From Bacteroides sp. CAG:545 (GTDB taxonomy: Bacteria; Bacteroidota; Bacteroidia; Bacteroidales; UBA932), in assembly GCA_000432515.1 (NCBI GenBank), contig HF996014.1, positions 1-26,998 of the forward strand: DNA of 26,998 nucleotides. The letters are read 5' to 3'. The notes under the pieces were generated by a model, which was not told the origin of the DNA, made no database searches, and saw nothing but the letters and a program-made list of their open reading frames with translations. Made by a program: the position numbers and the translations under genes. Each line of letters starts with the position of its first letter. The stretch's first letter is position 1. Positions 16,778 to 23,784 of the stretch are shown here, in pieces.

Positions 16778-16844
16778 CTTACTATCGCCCCACGGGCTCA
16801 AAATCGGTGTTCCGCTTTGCGCAACTTGATTTTTATTGCTTTTC

Positions 16845-18083
16845 CTATCCGTTGAGTTTTGCGGTGGCTTCTATATCTAAGGCTTCTGCAAGCACGCTGA
16901 TAGGGTTCTTCACTGTAAATCCGGTGGACATCTCTATCTGCCATTTGCAGGTTTCGCAGTCGCAGGCCACGAAGTCAGGGGCAACCCGTCCGATCTGGTC
17001 GAAGAGCGGCTTTCCGATGGCCTGGGACACTTCGTAATTCTCTTTCTTGAAGCCGTATGTTCCTGAAATTCCGCAGCAGTTGCTGTCCAGCATGGTGAAT
17101 TCCACTCCCGGAATCATCTTGAGCAGCGAGGTGGAGAAGATTCCCCAGCCGAGTTTCTCGAGGTGACAAGGTGTGTGGTATGCAATCCTCGCCTTGTAGT
17201 CTTTCTTGAATGCGAGTTTGACTTTGCCAGAGTCAATGAGGCTGTAGATGAACTTGGTGGCAAGAAGCAGGCTGTCTCTTACGCCGGAGTTGTCTATTTT
17301 CAGCAGGTCCTTGTACTCGTCGCGCATCGTAAGTACGCAGGTGGATGATGTCGTGAGCACTTTCATGTCCTTGTCCACGGCCTTCTGGAGCACTTTTACA
17401 TTGTGCTTGGCGTGTCTCTTGGCGCCTTCGGTCAGGCCGTTCACGATCATTGCCACGCCGCAGCATTTCTCCCCGTCCAGCAGGTTCACTCCGTATCCGA
17501 GTGCATTCATCACCGTCACGAAGTCTTTTCCGAGCTGTGGATAGTTGTAGTTCACGTAGCAGCCGTGGAAATATGCTATCTGCTTCTTGAATGCTGCCTG
17601 TTTTCCGGCTGCGTTCTTCTTGAACCAGCTCTCGAATTTCGTACCTGAGTATTTAGGGAATGTCCGTCTGTGGTCAATGCCCAAGACACCGTCAAGTATG
17701 GCTTTTACCGGCTTCAGAGGCAGGGTGGCATTGACAATGGGAGCGAACGGGCTGGCCAGTGTTCCCATGAAGTCGGTGCTTGCGAGCATCCTGTCCCTGA
17801 GTTTCGGTCCGTGGGTGCTGAATTCTATTCTCGCTTCCTGGATGATGTCGGATATTTTTACTCCTGACGGGCAGGCTACGTCGCAGCGTTTGCAGTTCAG
17901 GCAGTATTTCAGCGCCTCGTCGAAGAAGTATTTGTTCTTCAGTCTGAGGCGTTCTCCGTCCGGGCCGGCCTGTTTAGGTCCGGGATATTCGGGTCTTACG
18001 GGGGTTACCGGGCAATATACAGTACAGATAGTACATTTGATGCACTGCTCGAAATTGTTTTCATTTGTGATTTTTGCTTCCAT
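16845..18083 (-). CDS. glpC: Anaerobic glycerol-3-phosphate dehydrogenase subunit C
   Basis: 412-residue iron-sulfur subunit thought to carry electrons from GlpAB to the membrane quinone pool. Two 4Fe-4S motifs lie at the N-terminus: C14/C17/C20/C24 (CIKCTICTVYCP) and C61/C64/C67/C71 (CLNCKRCDVACP). Two CCG-type cysteine domains follow (GEKCCGVAM near 208 and SNCCGISGTYG near 346). No clear transmembrane helix is seen, as expected for GlpC, which associates peripherally. It starts 3 bp after glpB and is the last gene of glpABC. Confidence 0.95.
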   Translation of the reverse strand: MEAKITNENNFEQCIKCTICTVYCPVTPVRPEYPGPKQAGPDGERLRLKNKYFFDEALKYCLNCKRCDVACPSGVKISDIIQEARIEFSTHGPKLRDRMLASTDFMGTLASPFAPIVNATLPLKPVKAILDGVLGIDHRRTFPKYSGTKFESWFKKNAAGKQAAFKKQIAYFHGCYVNYNYPQLGKDFVTVMNALGYGVNLLDGEKCCGVAMIVNGLTEGAKRHAKHNVKVLQKAVDKDMKVLTTSSTCVLTMRDEYKDLLKIDNSGVRDSLLLATKFIYSLIDSGKVKLAFKKDYKARIAYHTPCHLEKLGWGIFSTSLLKMIPGVEFTMLDSNCCGISGTYGFKKENYEVSQAIGKPLFDQIGRVAPDFVACDCETCKWQIEMSTGFTVKNPISVLAEALDIEATAKLNG

Positions 18084-18086
18084 ATT

Positions 18087-19334
18087 CTATCTGCCTAATA
18101 TTGAGTCTGTTATATTGAATGCTGTCATGAGTGCAACGCCTGCTCCGCAACCTTCGTGAAGTGGGTTGAATCCGCCGAGCACTGAGCCTGACGCATAGAG
18201 GTTCGTTATGCTCCTGCCTTCTTTCCTGACGTGGAATTTCTCGTCAGTGTCCACGCCGAAGCCGATGTATTCCTGTTTGTGGAAGAAGTTCTTGTCGTAC
18301 CAGGTGTTTCTGTCGGCATTGAAAATGACGTCTGCTCCGAACACCGGTTCATATACTTTTTCTGAGTCGGAAATCAGTCCGTGTCCGAAATAGCTTCCTG
18401 AAGCGAGGATGTAGTTTTCGCCTGTCAGCAGGATGTCGCCCATGTTTGCGGTCCTTACTGATGTCACATTGTCTCCGTCGAATTCTGCGCCTACTGCTTC
18501 GTCGCCTTTCAGGAATGTGCCTCCTGCGGCCTCGAATGCGGTCTTCAATGCCATCTGGTATCTGATTCCGGGTACTGACGGCGGAAGTGTGCCGACGAAC
18601 AATGTCTTGATTTTCAGGTCTTCTGCGATCTTATGTCCTGCCGCATTGTCCTTAAGTCCGAATACGGCCGGAAGTATGATGCAGTCCTCGTCATTGACAA
18701 GAGCCTTGATGGCGCCGGTCAGTTTCGAGCGGACTTCTTCCTTGTCCAGCAGTCTTGCGATATTTGTCGCTCTCATTTCGCTCGGATTCTGTCTGAGTCT
18801 GCGGATTTCATCGGTCGTCACGGCTGCGATTCTGCATGCGGTTCCGCGTTTTTCCAATGACTCGGCAATGAAGGATGTGTTGAAGTCCAGGAAGCCTTCC
18901 ACGTTTATTATCAATGCTTTGCTTCCGATTTTCTCTGTCTTGTCAGCGACTGATGCGATGTCTTCGACTGTAAGCCATGCCGGTTTCAATGCTCCTGATG
19001 CGGAAATTATGTATCTGTTCCTGGTGGCGTCGCCTTCTACGGGGATGCCGACTTCTTTCAGGAGTGTTTTTATTTCATTGTCATATGCGGCAATCTTCTC
19101 TGCGCCGATTTTCGAGTATGGATGTGCGGCGTTCAGGGACGGGATGGCTTTGAGCGGCTCGTCCACGCGCGTGCCGTCGTCAAGTCTTGACAGGAGTCCG
19201 AAACCGCCTGAGAAGAAGTGCATTGCGTTCTGTCCGGCTGCGACTACTGCGCATTTCTGTCCGTTTTTCTGTAGCCTGAGTCCGCATACAAGTCCTGCGA
19301 GTCCGCCACCTATTATTATTGTATCGAATTTCAT
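18087..19334 (-). CDS. glpB: Anaerobic glycerol-3-phosphate dehydrogenase subunit B
   Basis: 415-residue flavoprotein subunit. The N-terminal dinucleotide-binding motif IIIGGGLAGLVCGLRLQKNG is followed by FFSGGFGLLSRLDDG, typical of GlpB. The C-terminus ends with YASGSVLGGFNPLHEGCGAGVALMTAFNI, matching the FAD-binding end of the family. It works with GlpA to oxidise sn-glycerol-3-phosphate to dihydroxyacetone phosphate. Located 12 bp after glpA and 3 bp before glpC, so all three are co-transcribed. Confidence 0.94.
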   Translation of the reverse strand: MKFDTIIIGGGLAGLVCGLRLQKNGQKCAVVAAGQNAMHFFSGGFGLLSRLDDGTRVDEPLKAIPSLNAAHPYSKIGAEKIAAYDNEIKTLLKEVGIPVEGDATRNRYIISASGALKPAWLTVEDIASVADKTEKIGSKALIINVEGFLDFNTSFIAESLEKRGTACRIAAVTTDEIRRLRQNPSEMRATNIARLLDKEEVRSKLTGAIKALVNDEDCIILPAVFGLKDNAAGHKIAEDLKIKTLFVGTLPPSVPGIRYQMALKTAFEAAGGTFLKGDEAVGAEFDGDNVTSVRTANMGDILLTGENYILASGSYFGHGLISDSEKVYEPVFGADVIFNADRNTWYDKNFFHKQEYIGFGVDTDEKFHVRKEGRSITNLYASGSVLGGFNPLHEGCGAGVALMTAFNITDSILGR

Positions 19335-19346
19335 AATGCTGCTGTT

Positions 19347-20999
19347 TTATTCAAATACAGGTGTTTCAGGGGTTGTGCCGTCTTCAGCCTCGTCACCTAT
19401 TCCGAGACATTCCGAATATATCCATGATGTGAATTCGGCTTCGCGCATGGTTTCGCCCCAGGCTACCGGGAACATTCCTTTCCACCTTTCGTTCATGAAC
19501 TGCACGAGGTCCTGTTTTGCGCGCTGTGTGCATCCGTGTGCTTTGCCGAGGAGTCCGGCTGCACGGCATGCGCAGAGTTCTCCCTGGCAGGTTCCCATTC
19601 CGACTCTGGTTCTGCGGCGCAGGTCCACCAGGTTGTGTACGTCGAGATGTTCAATGGCATTGACAACCTCGCTTTCAGGTACTTCTTCGCATTCGCAGAC
19701 GAGGCTCTTTTCTTCTTCGGTGTCGAATTTCAGTTTGGATGCGAAGCTGCCGATACGTCCGGCTGTGGCTTTCTGTGCTGTCGATGGCTTGGTCCAGATG
19801 TTCTTGGCCACTTCCTGTACGTCTCCCTTGCCGGAGCCCGGAAGCGGTGTCTCTCTTGTTTCACATTTCTTGTCAATGTGGAGTTTCTCGCAGACGAGGT
19901 CGGTGGCCATTTCTGCCATGAGACGGTATGTCATGAGCTTGCCGCCGGTTATGGTGATGAATCCCTTGATTCCGTCACGTTTTTCATGGTCGAACAGTAC
20001 GATGCCTCGGCTGATGTTTCGGCCGCTGGTGTCACCTTCTGCTGCCACGAGCGGTCTTACGCCTGCGTAGGCTCTCAGGATTCTGGTGTCGTTCAGGCAT
20101 GGTGCGAGTTTTTCGCCTTCTGCCAGAAGCAGTTTCACTTCGTCCGGGGTTACGCGCATGTCGTCGCACTCTTCGTAAGGTACTCTGGTTGAAGTGGTTC
20201 CGATGACGCAGACTGTGTCGCCCGGTACCAGGATATCTGCATTGGCCGGCTTCCTGCATCGGTTGAGGACGATGCTGTTCACTCTATGAGCGAAGATCAG
20301 GAGCGCGCCTTTGGCCGGGAACATGCTTATCTGTGCTCCTGCCATTTCGGCAATGTGATGGCCCCAGATGCCTGCTGCATTGACGATTATCTGTGCTCTG
20401 TATTCTGCTGTCTCGCCGGTTTTGTGGTCGAGGACTTTTACGCCGGTGATTCTGTCCTGTTCGCGCAGAAATTCTGTAACTTCCGTATATACAAGGACTT
20501 CCGCTCCGTGGAGTTTGGCGTCAACTACGTTTGAGGAGCAGAGTCTGAACGGGTCCACTGATCCGTCCGGCACTCTTACGGCGCCGATGATGTCCGGATT
20601 GACTGACGGTTCGAGCCGTATGGCTTCTTTCGGATCTATCACTTCGGCCTTGATTCCGGCTTTGGTGCATGATTCCACGAACTTGGCCTGATATGCGAGG
20701 TCATCTTCCGGTAGTGTGATGAAGAAGCCTGATGTGTCATCTACGCAGTGGTTGGCGATTTTCTTGAGAATCATGTTCTCCTGGATGCATTCGGCTGCGG
20801 ATTCCTGATCTGTTACGGCGTATCTCGCTCCGCTGTGAAGCAGACCGTGATTTCGTCCTGTGGCGCCGTCAGCGATGTCGTGACGTTCAATCAGCAGGAC
20901 CTTGAGGCCTCTCAATGAGCAGTCTCGTGCGGTTCCTGCGCCGGTGATGCCGCCACCGATGACGATGACGTCAAATTCGTTTTTCTGTGTTCCGGACAT
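19347..20999 (-). CDS. glpA: Anaerobic glycerol-3-phosphate dehydrogenase subunit A
   Basis: 550-residue FAD-dependent catalytic subunit. The N-terminal motif VIVIGGGITGAGTARDCSLRG binds FAD, and the DAO fold contains DGATGRNHGLLHSGARYAV. The C-terminal BFD-like [2Fe-2S] domain shows the cysteine pattern CECEEVP...GMGTCQGELCACRAAGLL (about 445-500), characteristic of GlpA and absent from aerobic GlpD. First gene of glpABC. No glycerol kinase, facilitator or G3P transporter gene is in the window. The start ATG at 20999 follows a leader of about 180 nt from the likely promoter. Confidence 0.95.
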   Translation of the reverse strand: MSGTQKNEFDVIVIGGGITGAGTARDCSLRGLKVLLIERHDIADGATGRNHGLLHSGARYAVTDQESAAECIQENMILKKIANHCVDDTSGFFITLPEDDLAYQAKFVESCTKAGIKAEVIDPKEAIRLEPSVNPDIIGAVRVPDGSVDPFRLCSSNVVDAKLHGAEVLVYTEVTEFLREQDRITGVKVLDHKTGETAEYRAQIIVNAAGIWGHHIAEMAGAQISMFPAKGALLIFAHRVNSIVLNRCRKPANADILVPGDTVCVIGTTSTRVPYEECDDMRVTPDEVKLLLAEGEKLAPCLNDTRILRAYAGVRPLVAAEGDTSGRNISRGIVLFDHEKRDGIKGFITITGGKLMTYRLMAEMATDLVCEKLHIDKKCETRETPLPGSGKGDVQEVAKNIWTKPSTAQKATAGRIGSFASKLKFDTEEEKSLVCECEEVPESEVVNAIEHLDVHNLVDLRRRTRVGMGTCQGELCACRAAGLLGKAHGCTQRAKQDLVQFMNERWKGMFPVAWGETMREAEFTSWIYSECLGIGDEAEDGTTPETPVFE

Positions 21000-21073
21000 T
21001 GCGATATAATAAAAGTTAAAGTGTAAATCTAAGTCTGAAACGGAGGCGTTTTCCGGCCTTGAGGCAGCGGTGT

Positions 21074-21131
21074 TTCTCTTGCGTTGAAGCTTGTTCTGCT
21101 GAAACTGATTCGCTTCTCTTGCGTTGAAGCT
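21074..21131 (-). promoter_or_regulatory. 18-bp direct repeats in the glpA leader
   Basis: The 18-mer TTCTCTTGCGTTGAAGCT (plus strand) occurs exactly at 21074-21091 and 21114-21131, 40 bp apart, between the candidate glpA promoter and its start codon. They could be operator sites, RNA-level elements or simply a small duplication. Confidence 0.5.
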
Positions 21132-21181
21132 GTTTTTTTCCTGCCTTTAAGCCGAGGTGTTCCGCGCTTTCGTTTCAAAAT

Positions 21182-21189
21182 GCAAATAT
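21182..21189 (-). promoter_or_regulatory. -7 element for glpABC
   Basis: TATATTTG on the minus strand, 182 nt upstream of the glpA start. If used, it gives an unusually long leader that includes the two 18-bp repeats. Confidence 0.5.
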
Positions 21190-21313
21190 AAGAATTTGTT
21201 TTCATTCCGAAACGGATTTTACTTTCAAATTTTGTGTTCCGGCTTCAATTTTGTCTCAGATTTTAGTGCCTGGGGTGGAATTTTGCCAGGAAGGGGTCGT
21301 GGGGCTTGGTCAT

Positions 21314-21702
21314 GGGGGCAGATTGCGGGGTTTTGCCCCCGTCGGCTTTAATGAATGTTGTCCCGAACTGCGGCAAGGGCCCGCTCAGCTCAGGGTGCTT
21401 CGCAATTCGCCGCGGGCTATGCCGCTGTTCGGCTTACCCATCATAGTGATGACCGCCCTGTACACCTCACGAAAACAAGTCAAGTTACAGCGCGCCTGTG
21501 TCTGAGGATGTCCCGGGATTTACGTGTGCAGATCGGTCCTTTCTGCCCCCGTCGTTCTTCACATTGAACTTCACGTGTGCGAATCGCGGGTTCCTGCCCC
21601 CGTCGTTCTTCTCATTGAACTCCACGTGTGCTGATTGAGGGTTTCTGCCCCAGTCGTTCTTCTCATTGTTCGTCACGTGTACGGATCCGTCTTTTGCCAC
21701 GC
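21314..21702 (+). repeat. REP-like repeat cluster, left of the transposase
   Basis: Contains five hairpin units: 21314-21345, 21521-21554, 21569-21604, 21621-21655 and 21673-21702. A full unit reads roughly CACGTGTGCAGATC, a 6-8 nt core, TTTCTGCCCCCGTCG. GCAGA and TCTGC pair as a stem in several units. Units are joined by TTCTTCTCATTGAACTTC-like spacers. Two core types recur, GCGGGTTT and GGTCCTTT/CGTCTTTT. No gene is supported between glpA (20999) and the transposase start (21857). Confidence 0.8.
21325..21554 (+). repeat. 230 bp direct repeat, left copy
   Basis: Matches 22902-23131 in the same orientation at about 93% identity over 230 bp with no gap (about 17 differences counted by eye). 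It begins and ends with a REP-like unit and has a non-unit centre containing GAATTCGCC-like and CATCATAGTGATGACC segments, bounded by CAGGG and CCCTG. Confidence 0.85.
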
Positions 21703-21748
21703 GGATTTTCTTCTAAAACGTTTCTTGTTCTTGATTAATTGTAGTATA

Positions 21749-21761
21749 TTCGTAGAACGAA
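21749..21761. other. Small hairpin upstream of the transposase
   Basis: Perfect inverted repeat TTCGT-AGA-ACGAA about 95 bp before the transposase ATG, in AT-rich sequence. IS200-type elements carry short terminal hairpins and regulatory stems near the tnpA start, but the role here is not established. Confidence 0.35.
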
Positions 21762-21856
21762 TCAGGAAAGTTATCCTGACACTGATAGTTGATATAGTAT
21801 ATAATAATCGGTGCGTCAGACGGGTAAATGTTCTGACGTATCACAAATCTAACATT

Positions 21857-22474
21857 ATGAAAAAATATTCTTTTCGTGAAGCAGAAGCGAAATGCGAAGC
21901 CACGTTTTCGTACACTAAACATGATTGGTGGCATCTTTACACGCTGGGGAAGGAGACATCGATAATCTTTTCCGATGATGACGACTATCGTTATTCCATG
22001 AATCAGATGGCAAAATGCAGTAGTGAGTTTCCTGAATTGGCAATCGTGGCGTTTGAATTGATGAGTAACCATTTTCACATTGTATTGACAGGAGAGGAAA
22101 AACGGGTCAATGATTTTTTCGCGGTGTTCCGCCACCGTCTTGTTCGTTATTTCGCTAAGCGGAATGTCGTTCTTGCTGATGAATTTAAGATGACACTCAA
22201 GAAGATCAAGGATCTCGCTTCATTGAGAAACGTGATCGTGTATGTCAATCGTAATGGTTATGTTGTCCAGCCGAATCATACGCCGTTTTCGTATCCCTGG
22301 GGTACTGGATTTTGTTATTTTAACATAGAACCGAAAGGCTTGCCGCTTCTTAAGGATATGCCATACAGGGATTTGCGAAAATTTTTTAAGGCACGGCCCC
22401 CAGAAAATCCGGAGTCAATGCAGATGATGAACGGATATGTGATGCCATCCTCTTATTGTGCCGTAAAACTATGA
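21857..22474 (+). CDS. REP-associated tyrosine transposase (RAYT), N-terminal part
   Basis: Y1 HUH-family transposase of the IS200/RAYT type, 205 residues up to an in-frame TGA. The HUH motif is H72-F73-H74 within FELMSNHFHIVLTGE. The catalytic tyrosine is probably Y129 in LRNVIVYVNRNGYVV, the place equivalent to RYIHLNPV in other RAYTs. DNA cleavage through a 5'-phosphotyrosine is known for the superfamily. The gene is flanked by hairpin repeats and 230 bp direct repeats, the expected setting for a RAYT. ATG at 21857 was chosen; the extension upstream to 21635 enters the repeat cluster. The reading frame continues without shift directly after the TGA, so the full protein would be about 310 residues. 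Confidence 0.85.
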   Translation: MKKYSFREAEAKCEATFSYTKHDWWHLYTLGKETSIIFSDDDDYRYSMNQMAKCSSEFPELAIVAFELMSNHFHIVLTGEEKRVNDFFAVFRHRLVRYFAKRNVVLADEFKMTLKKIKDLASLRNVIVYVNRNGYVVQPNHTPFSYPWGTGFCYFNIEPKGLPLLKDMPYRDLRKFFKARPPENPESMQMMNGYVMPSSYCAVKL

Positions 22475-22789
22475 ATGGCAATGTTTCGTGACGCTCATCA
22501 TTACTTCTCATTGTTGACCAAGAATGTGGAGGAATACTTGGGGATTGCCAAGGAATTGGATGATGGTGAATTCCTGACTGACAATGAAATGTATGCCCAA
22601 TTGTCAAAGATCTTGCAATCAGTATATGGTGTATCTTCCGTAAAAGAGTTGTCTAAGGCGCAGGTCCGGGAACTGGCGAAAAAGCTGCACTATGAGTATC
22701 GTTCTTCCAATGGTCAGGTCAGCCGTATGCTTGGTCTCACCAAGTATGACGTTGATGCAATGTTTCCGCTTTCCAAGTCCCGAGAGTGA
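22475..22789 (+). CDS. RAYT C-terminal part after an in-frame TGA
   Basis: 104 codons in the same frame as the preceding transposase segment, beginning with ATG right after its TGA stop (overlapping context CTATGAATGG). It contains RDAHHYFSLLTKNVEEYLGI and a helical segment ending in KKLHYEYRSSNGQVSRMLGL, which looks like a helix-turn-helix. As far as I recall, bacteroidal relatives have both parts in a single protein. The sequence is not decayed otherwise, so it is either a recent nonsense mutation or two coupled products. TGA acts as an ordinary stop in other genes of this window, such as the ybbR-like and DUF6340 genes. Confidence 0.65.
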   Translation: MAMFRDAHHYFSLLTKNVEEYLGIAKELDDGEFLTDNEMYAQLSKILQSVYGVSSVKELSKAQVRELAKKLHYEYRSSNGQVSRMLGLTKYDVDAMFPLSKSRE

Positions 22790-22798
22790 TAGGACGGC

Positions 22799-23131
22799 GG
22801 GGGCGAATCGTGGTTTTCTGCCCCCGTGGCTGGATTCACGTGTGCAGATCCGGCCTTTCTGCCCCCGTCCTTCTTCTTATTGAACTTCACGTGTGCAGAT
22901 CGCGGGTTTTTGCCCCCGTCGGCTTTCATGTATGTTGTCCCGAACTGCGTCAAGAGCCCGCTCTGCTCAGGGTGCTTCGCAATTCGCCGCGGGCTATGCC
23001 GCTGTTCGGTTTACCCATCATAGTGATGACCGCCCTGTGCACATCATGAAAACAAGTTAAGTTACAGCGCGCCTGTATCTGAGGATGTCCCGTGGTTCAC
23101 GTGTGCAGATTGGGCCTTTCTGCCCCCGTCG
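22799..23131 (+). repeat. REP-like repeat cluster, right of the transposase
   Basis: Four units at 22799-22829, 22837-22870, 22886-22921 and 23096-23131. The two core types alternate strictly (CGTGGTTT, CCGGCCTTT, CGCGGGTTT, TGGGCCTTT). Same orientation as the left cluster. From 22790 to 23407 there is no supported gene: the repeats are followed by a promoter-like element and a purine tract. Confidence 0.8.
22902..23131 (+). repeat. 230 bp direct repeat, right copy
   Basis: Right-hand partner of 21325-21554. The pair encloses the transposase, and the start-to-start distance is 1577 bp. Differences are scattered single substitutions, many of them transitions, so the duplication is not brand new. 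Confidence 0.85.
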
Positions 23132-23185
23132 TCTGGATTGCCGGAACTTTTACTGGACTGCAATGTCATCTGCCCTATAAATGCA

Positions 23186-23193
23186 TATCTTTG
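23186..23193 (+). promoter_or_regulatory. -7 element before the small membrane protein gene
   Basis: TATCTTTG on the plus strand. The next plausible start codon is at 23408, so the transcript would begin with a long, purine-rich leader. Confidence 0.4.
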
Positions 23194-23263
23194 TAATCTC
23201 ATTACATCAAATAGGTGGTGATAAAAAGTAGAACGGAAAATGGATAAGAAAAATAACAGAAAG

Positions 23264-23407
23264 TAGGATTCCGGTAGAATCCGGTAGAAGATGAAAAGAG
23301 GAGGGGAAAGAAGAAAGAAGAGGGGATGGAAAAGAAGAGAAAAAGAGAAGGAAAAGAAAAGAAGAGAAGAGGAAAAGAAGAGGAAAAGAAGAGGAAAAGA
23401 AGATGAA
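23264..23407 (+). repeat. Purine tract with 11-bp repeats
   Basis: The tract begins with TCCGGTAGAAT in tandem and continues as an almost uninterrupted A/G run from about 23288. Near its end the unit GAAGAGGAAAA occurs about three times in tandem. The period of 11 is not a multiple of three, so slippage would change the frame of any upstream start. A reading frame through it encodes mostly Lys, Arg and Glu. Confidence 0.7.
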
Positions 23408-23713
23408 ATGAAGCATCTCTGTTTTGGGCGGGAATGGCTGTTGTATGTTGTTACGGTTTGCTTGGCAGCTGGCTTTGCTATTGCAGGCTTTTATGCGCTT
23501 GCCGCTGCTGGTGATATCAGAAAGTTACCATTGCGGAGATTGGTGATGATAGCAATTGTTGGCCTGTATTCTATCAGAGTTGTAGTTGGGATTGGTTGGT
23601 TGTTGTATGAGTTTACTTGTCTGCAATTCTTCTCGACCTTAGTGCCGGCGTTTCTCGTCTATTGCTATCTTCCCGGATTGAAACGAGATGTTAATAATCA
23701 AATGCTCCCTTAA
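23408..23713 (+). CDS. Small membrane protein, unknown
   Basis: 101 residues from ATG at 23408 with three hydrophobic segments: WLLYVVTVCLAAGFAIAGFYAL, a second beginning LVMIAIVGLYSIRVV, and LQFFSTLVPAFLVYCYL. I recognise no family. A longer frame starting at 23291 would add 39 residues that are almost entirely Lys, Arg, Glu and Gly encoded by the purine tract; I judge that part leader, but cannot exclude a basic N-terminal tail. AT-rich relative to the housekeeping genes, next to the transposase island, so possibly acquired. Confidence 0.55.
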   Translation: MKHLCFGREWLLYVVTVCLAAGFAIAGFYALAAAGDIRKLPLRRLVMIAIVGLYSIRVVVGIGWLLYEFTCLQFFSTLVPAFLVYCYLPGLKRDVNNQMLP

Positions 23714-23758
23714 AGAGGAGATAATCGGGCACTTCCCTAAAGAGATATTCTGGCACAT
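23705..23758 (+). repeat. Imperfect direct repeat between two accessory genes
   Basis: TCCCTTAAAGAGGAGATAATCGGGCAC-like and TCCCTAAAGAGATATTCTGGCAC-like copies lie next to each other around the stop codon of the small membrane protein gene. They could be a relic of an insertion or a regulatory site for the following gene; there is no decisive evidence. Confidence 0.35.
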
Positions 23759-23784
23759 CAAGAATAATATGTATTTTCGCATTC

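Larger units (their letters stand above)
16436..16836. repeat. Tandem duplication (2 x ~200 bp) of the greA upstream region
   Basis: Two copies, about 16436-16636 and 16637-16836, share the same order: ATTGCTATTCC, a T-run, CCTTCCGTTGT, a TGCTCGCTTGCGGGAG segment, TTACCCCTCA and an 8-bp stem hairpin, then CCCCACGGGCTC. By eye they are roughly 90% identical. A fragment of a third copy (ATTGCTTTTCC) follows. No gene is supported here; the short reading frames across both copies are translations of the repeat. Confidence 0.85.

Noticed and set aside
18433..20070. 545-codon plus-strand frame across glpB and glpA
   Set aside because: It is Ser/Pro/Ala-rich with no recognisable domain and is antisense to two well-conserved genes.
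21157..21567. Short frames (60-85 codons) in the repeat island with recurring FCPR / FAPV peptides, also seen at 114-299 and 22786-23049
   Set aside because: The shared peptides are translations of the hairpin repeats, not a protein family; no ribosome-binding site or codon signal.
22472..22474. Reassignment of TGA as a sense codon in this organism
   Set aside because: TGA ends other intact genes in the window and Trp is encoded by TGG, so a local nonsense change is simpler.
21314..23131. CRISPR-like array because of regularly spaced repeats with spacers
   Set aside because: Units are degenerate, of two subtypes, with irregular spacing and similar spacer text, and no cas gene is present.
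23207..23416. Minus-strand 69-codon frame rich in Phe, Leu and Ser that looks like a membrane segment
   Set aside because: It is the complement of the purine tract; the hydrophobicity is a by-product of the pyrimidine run.
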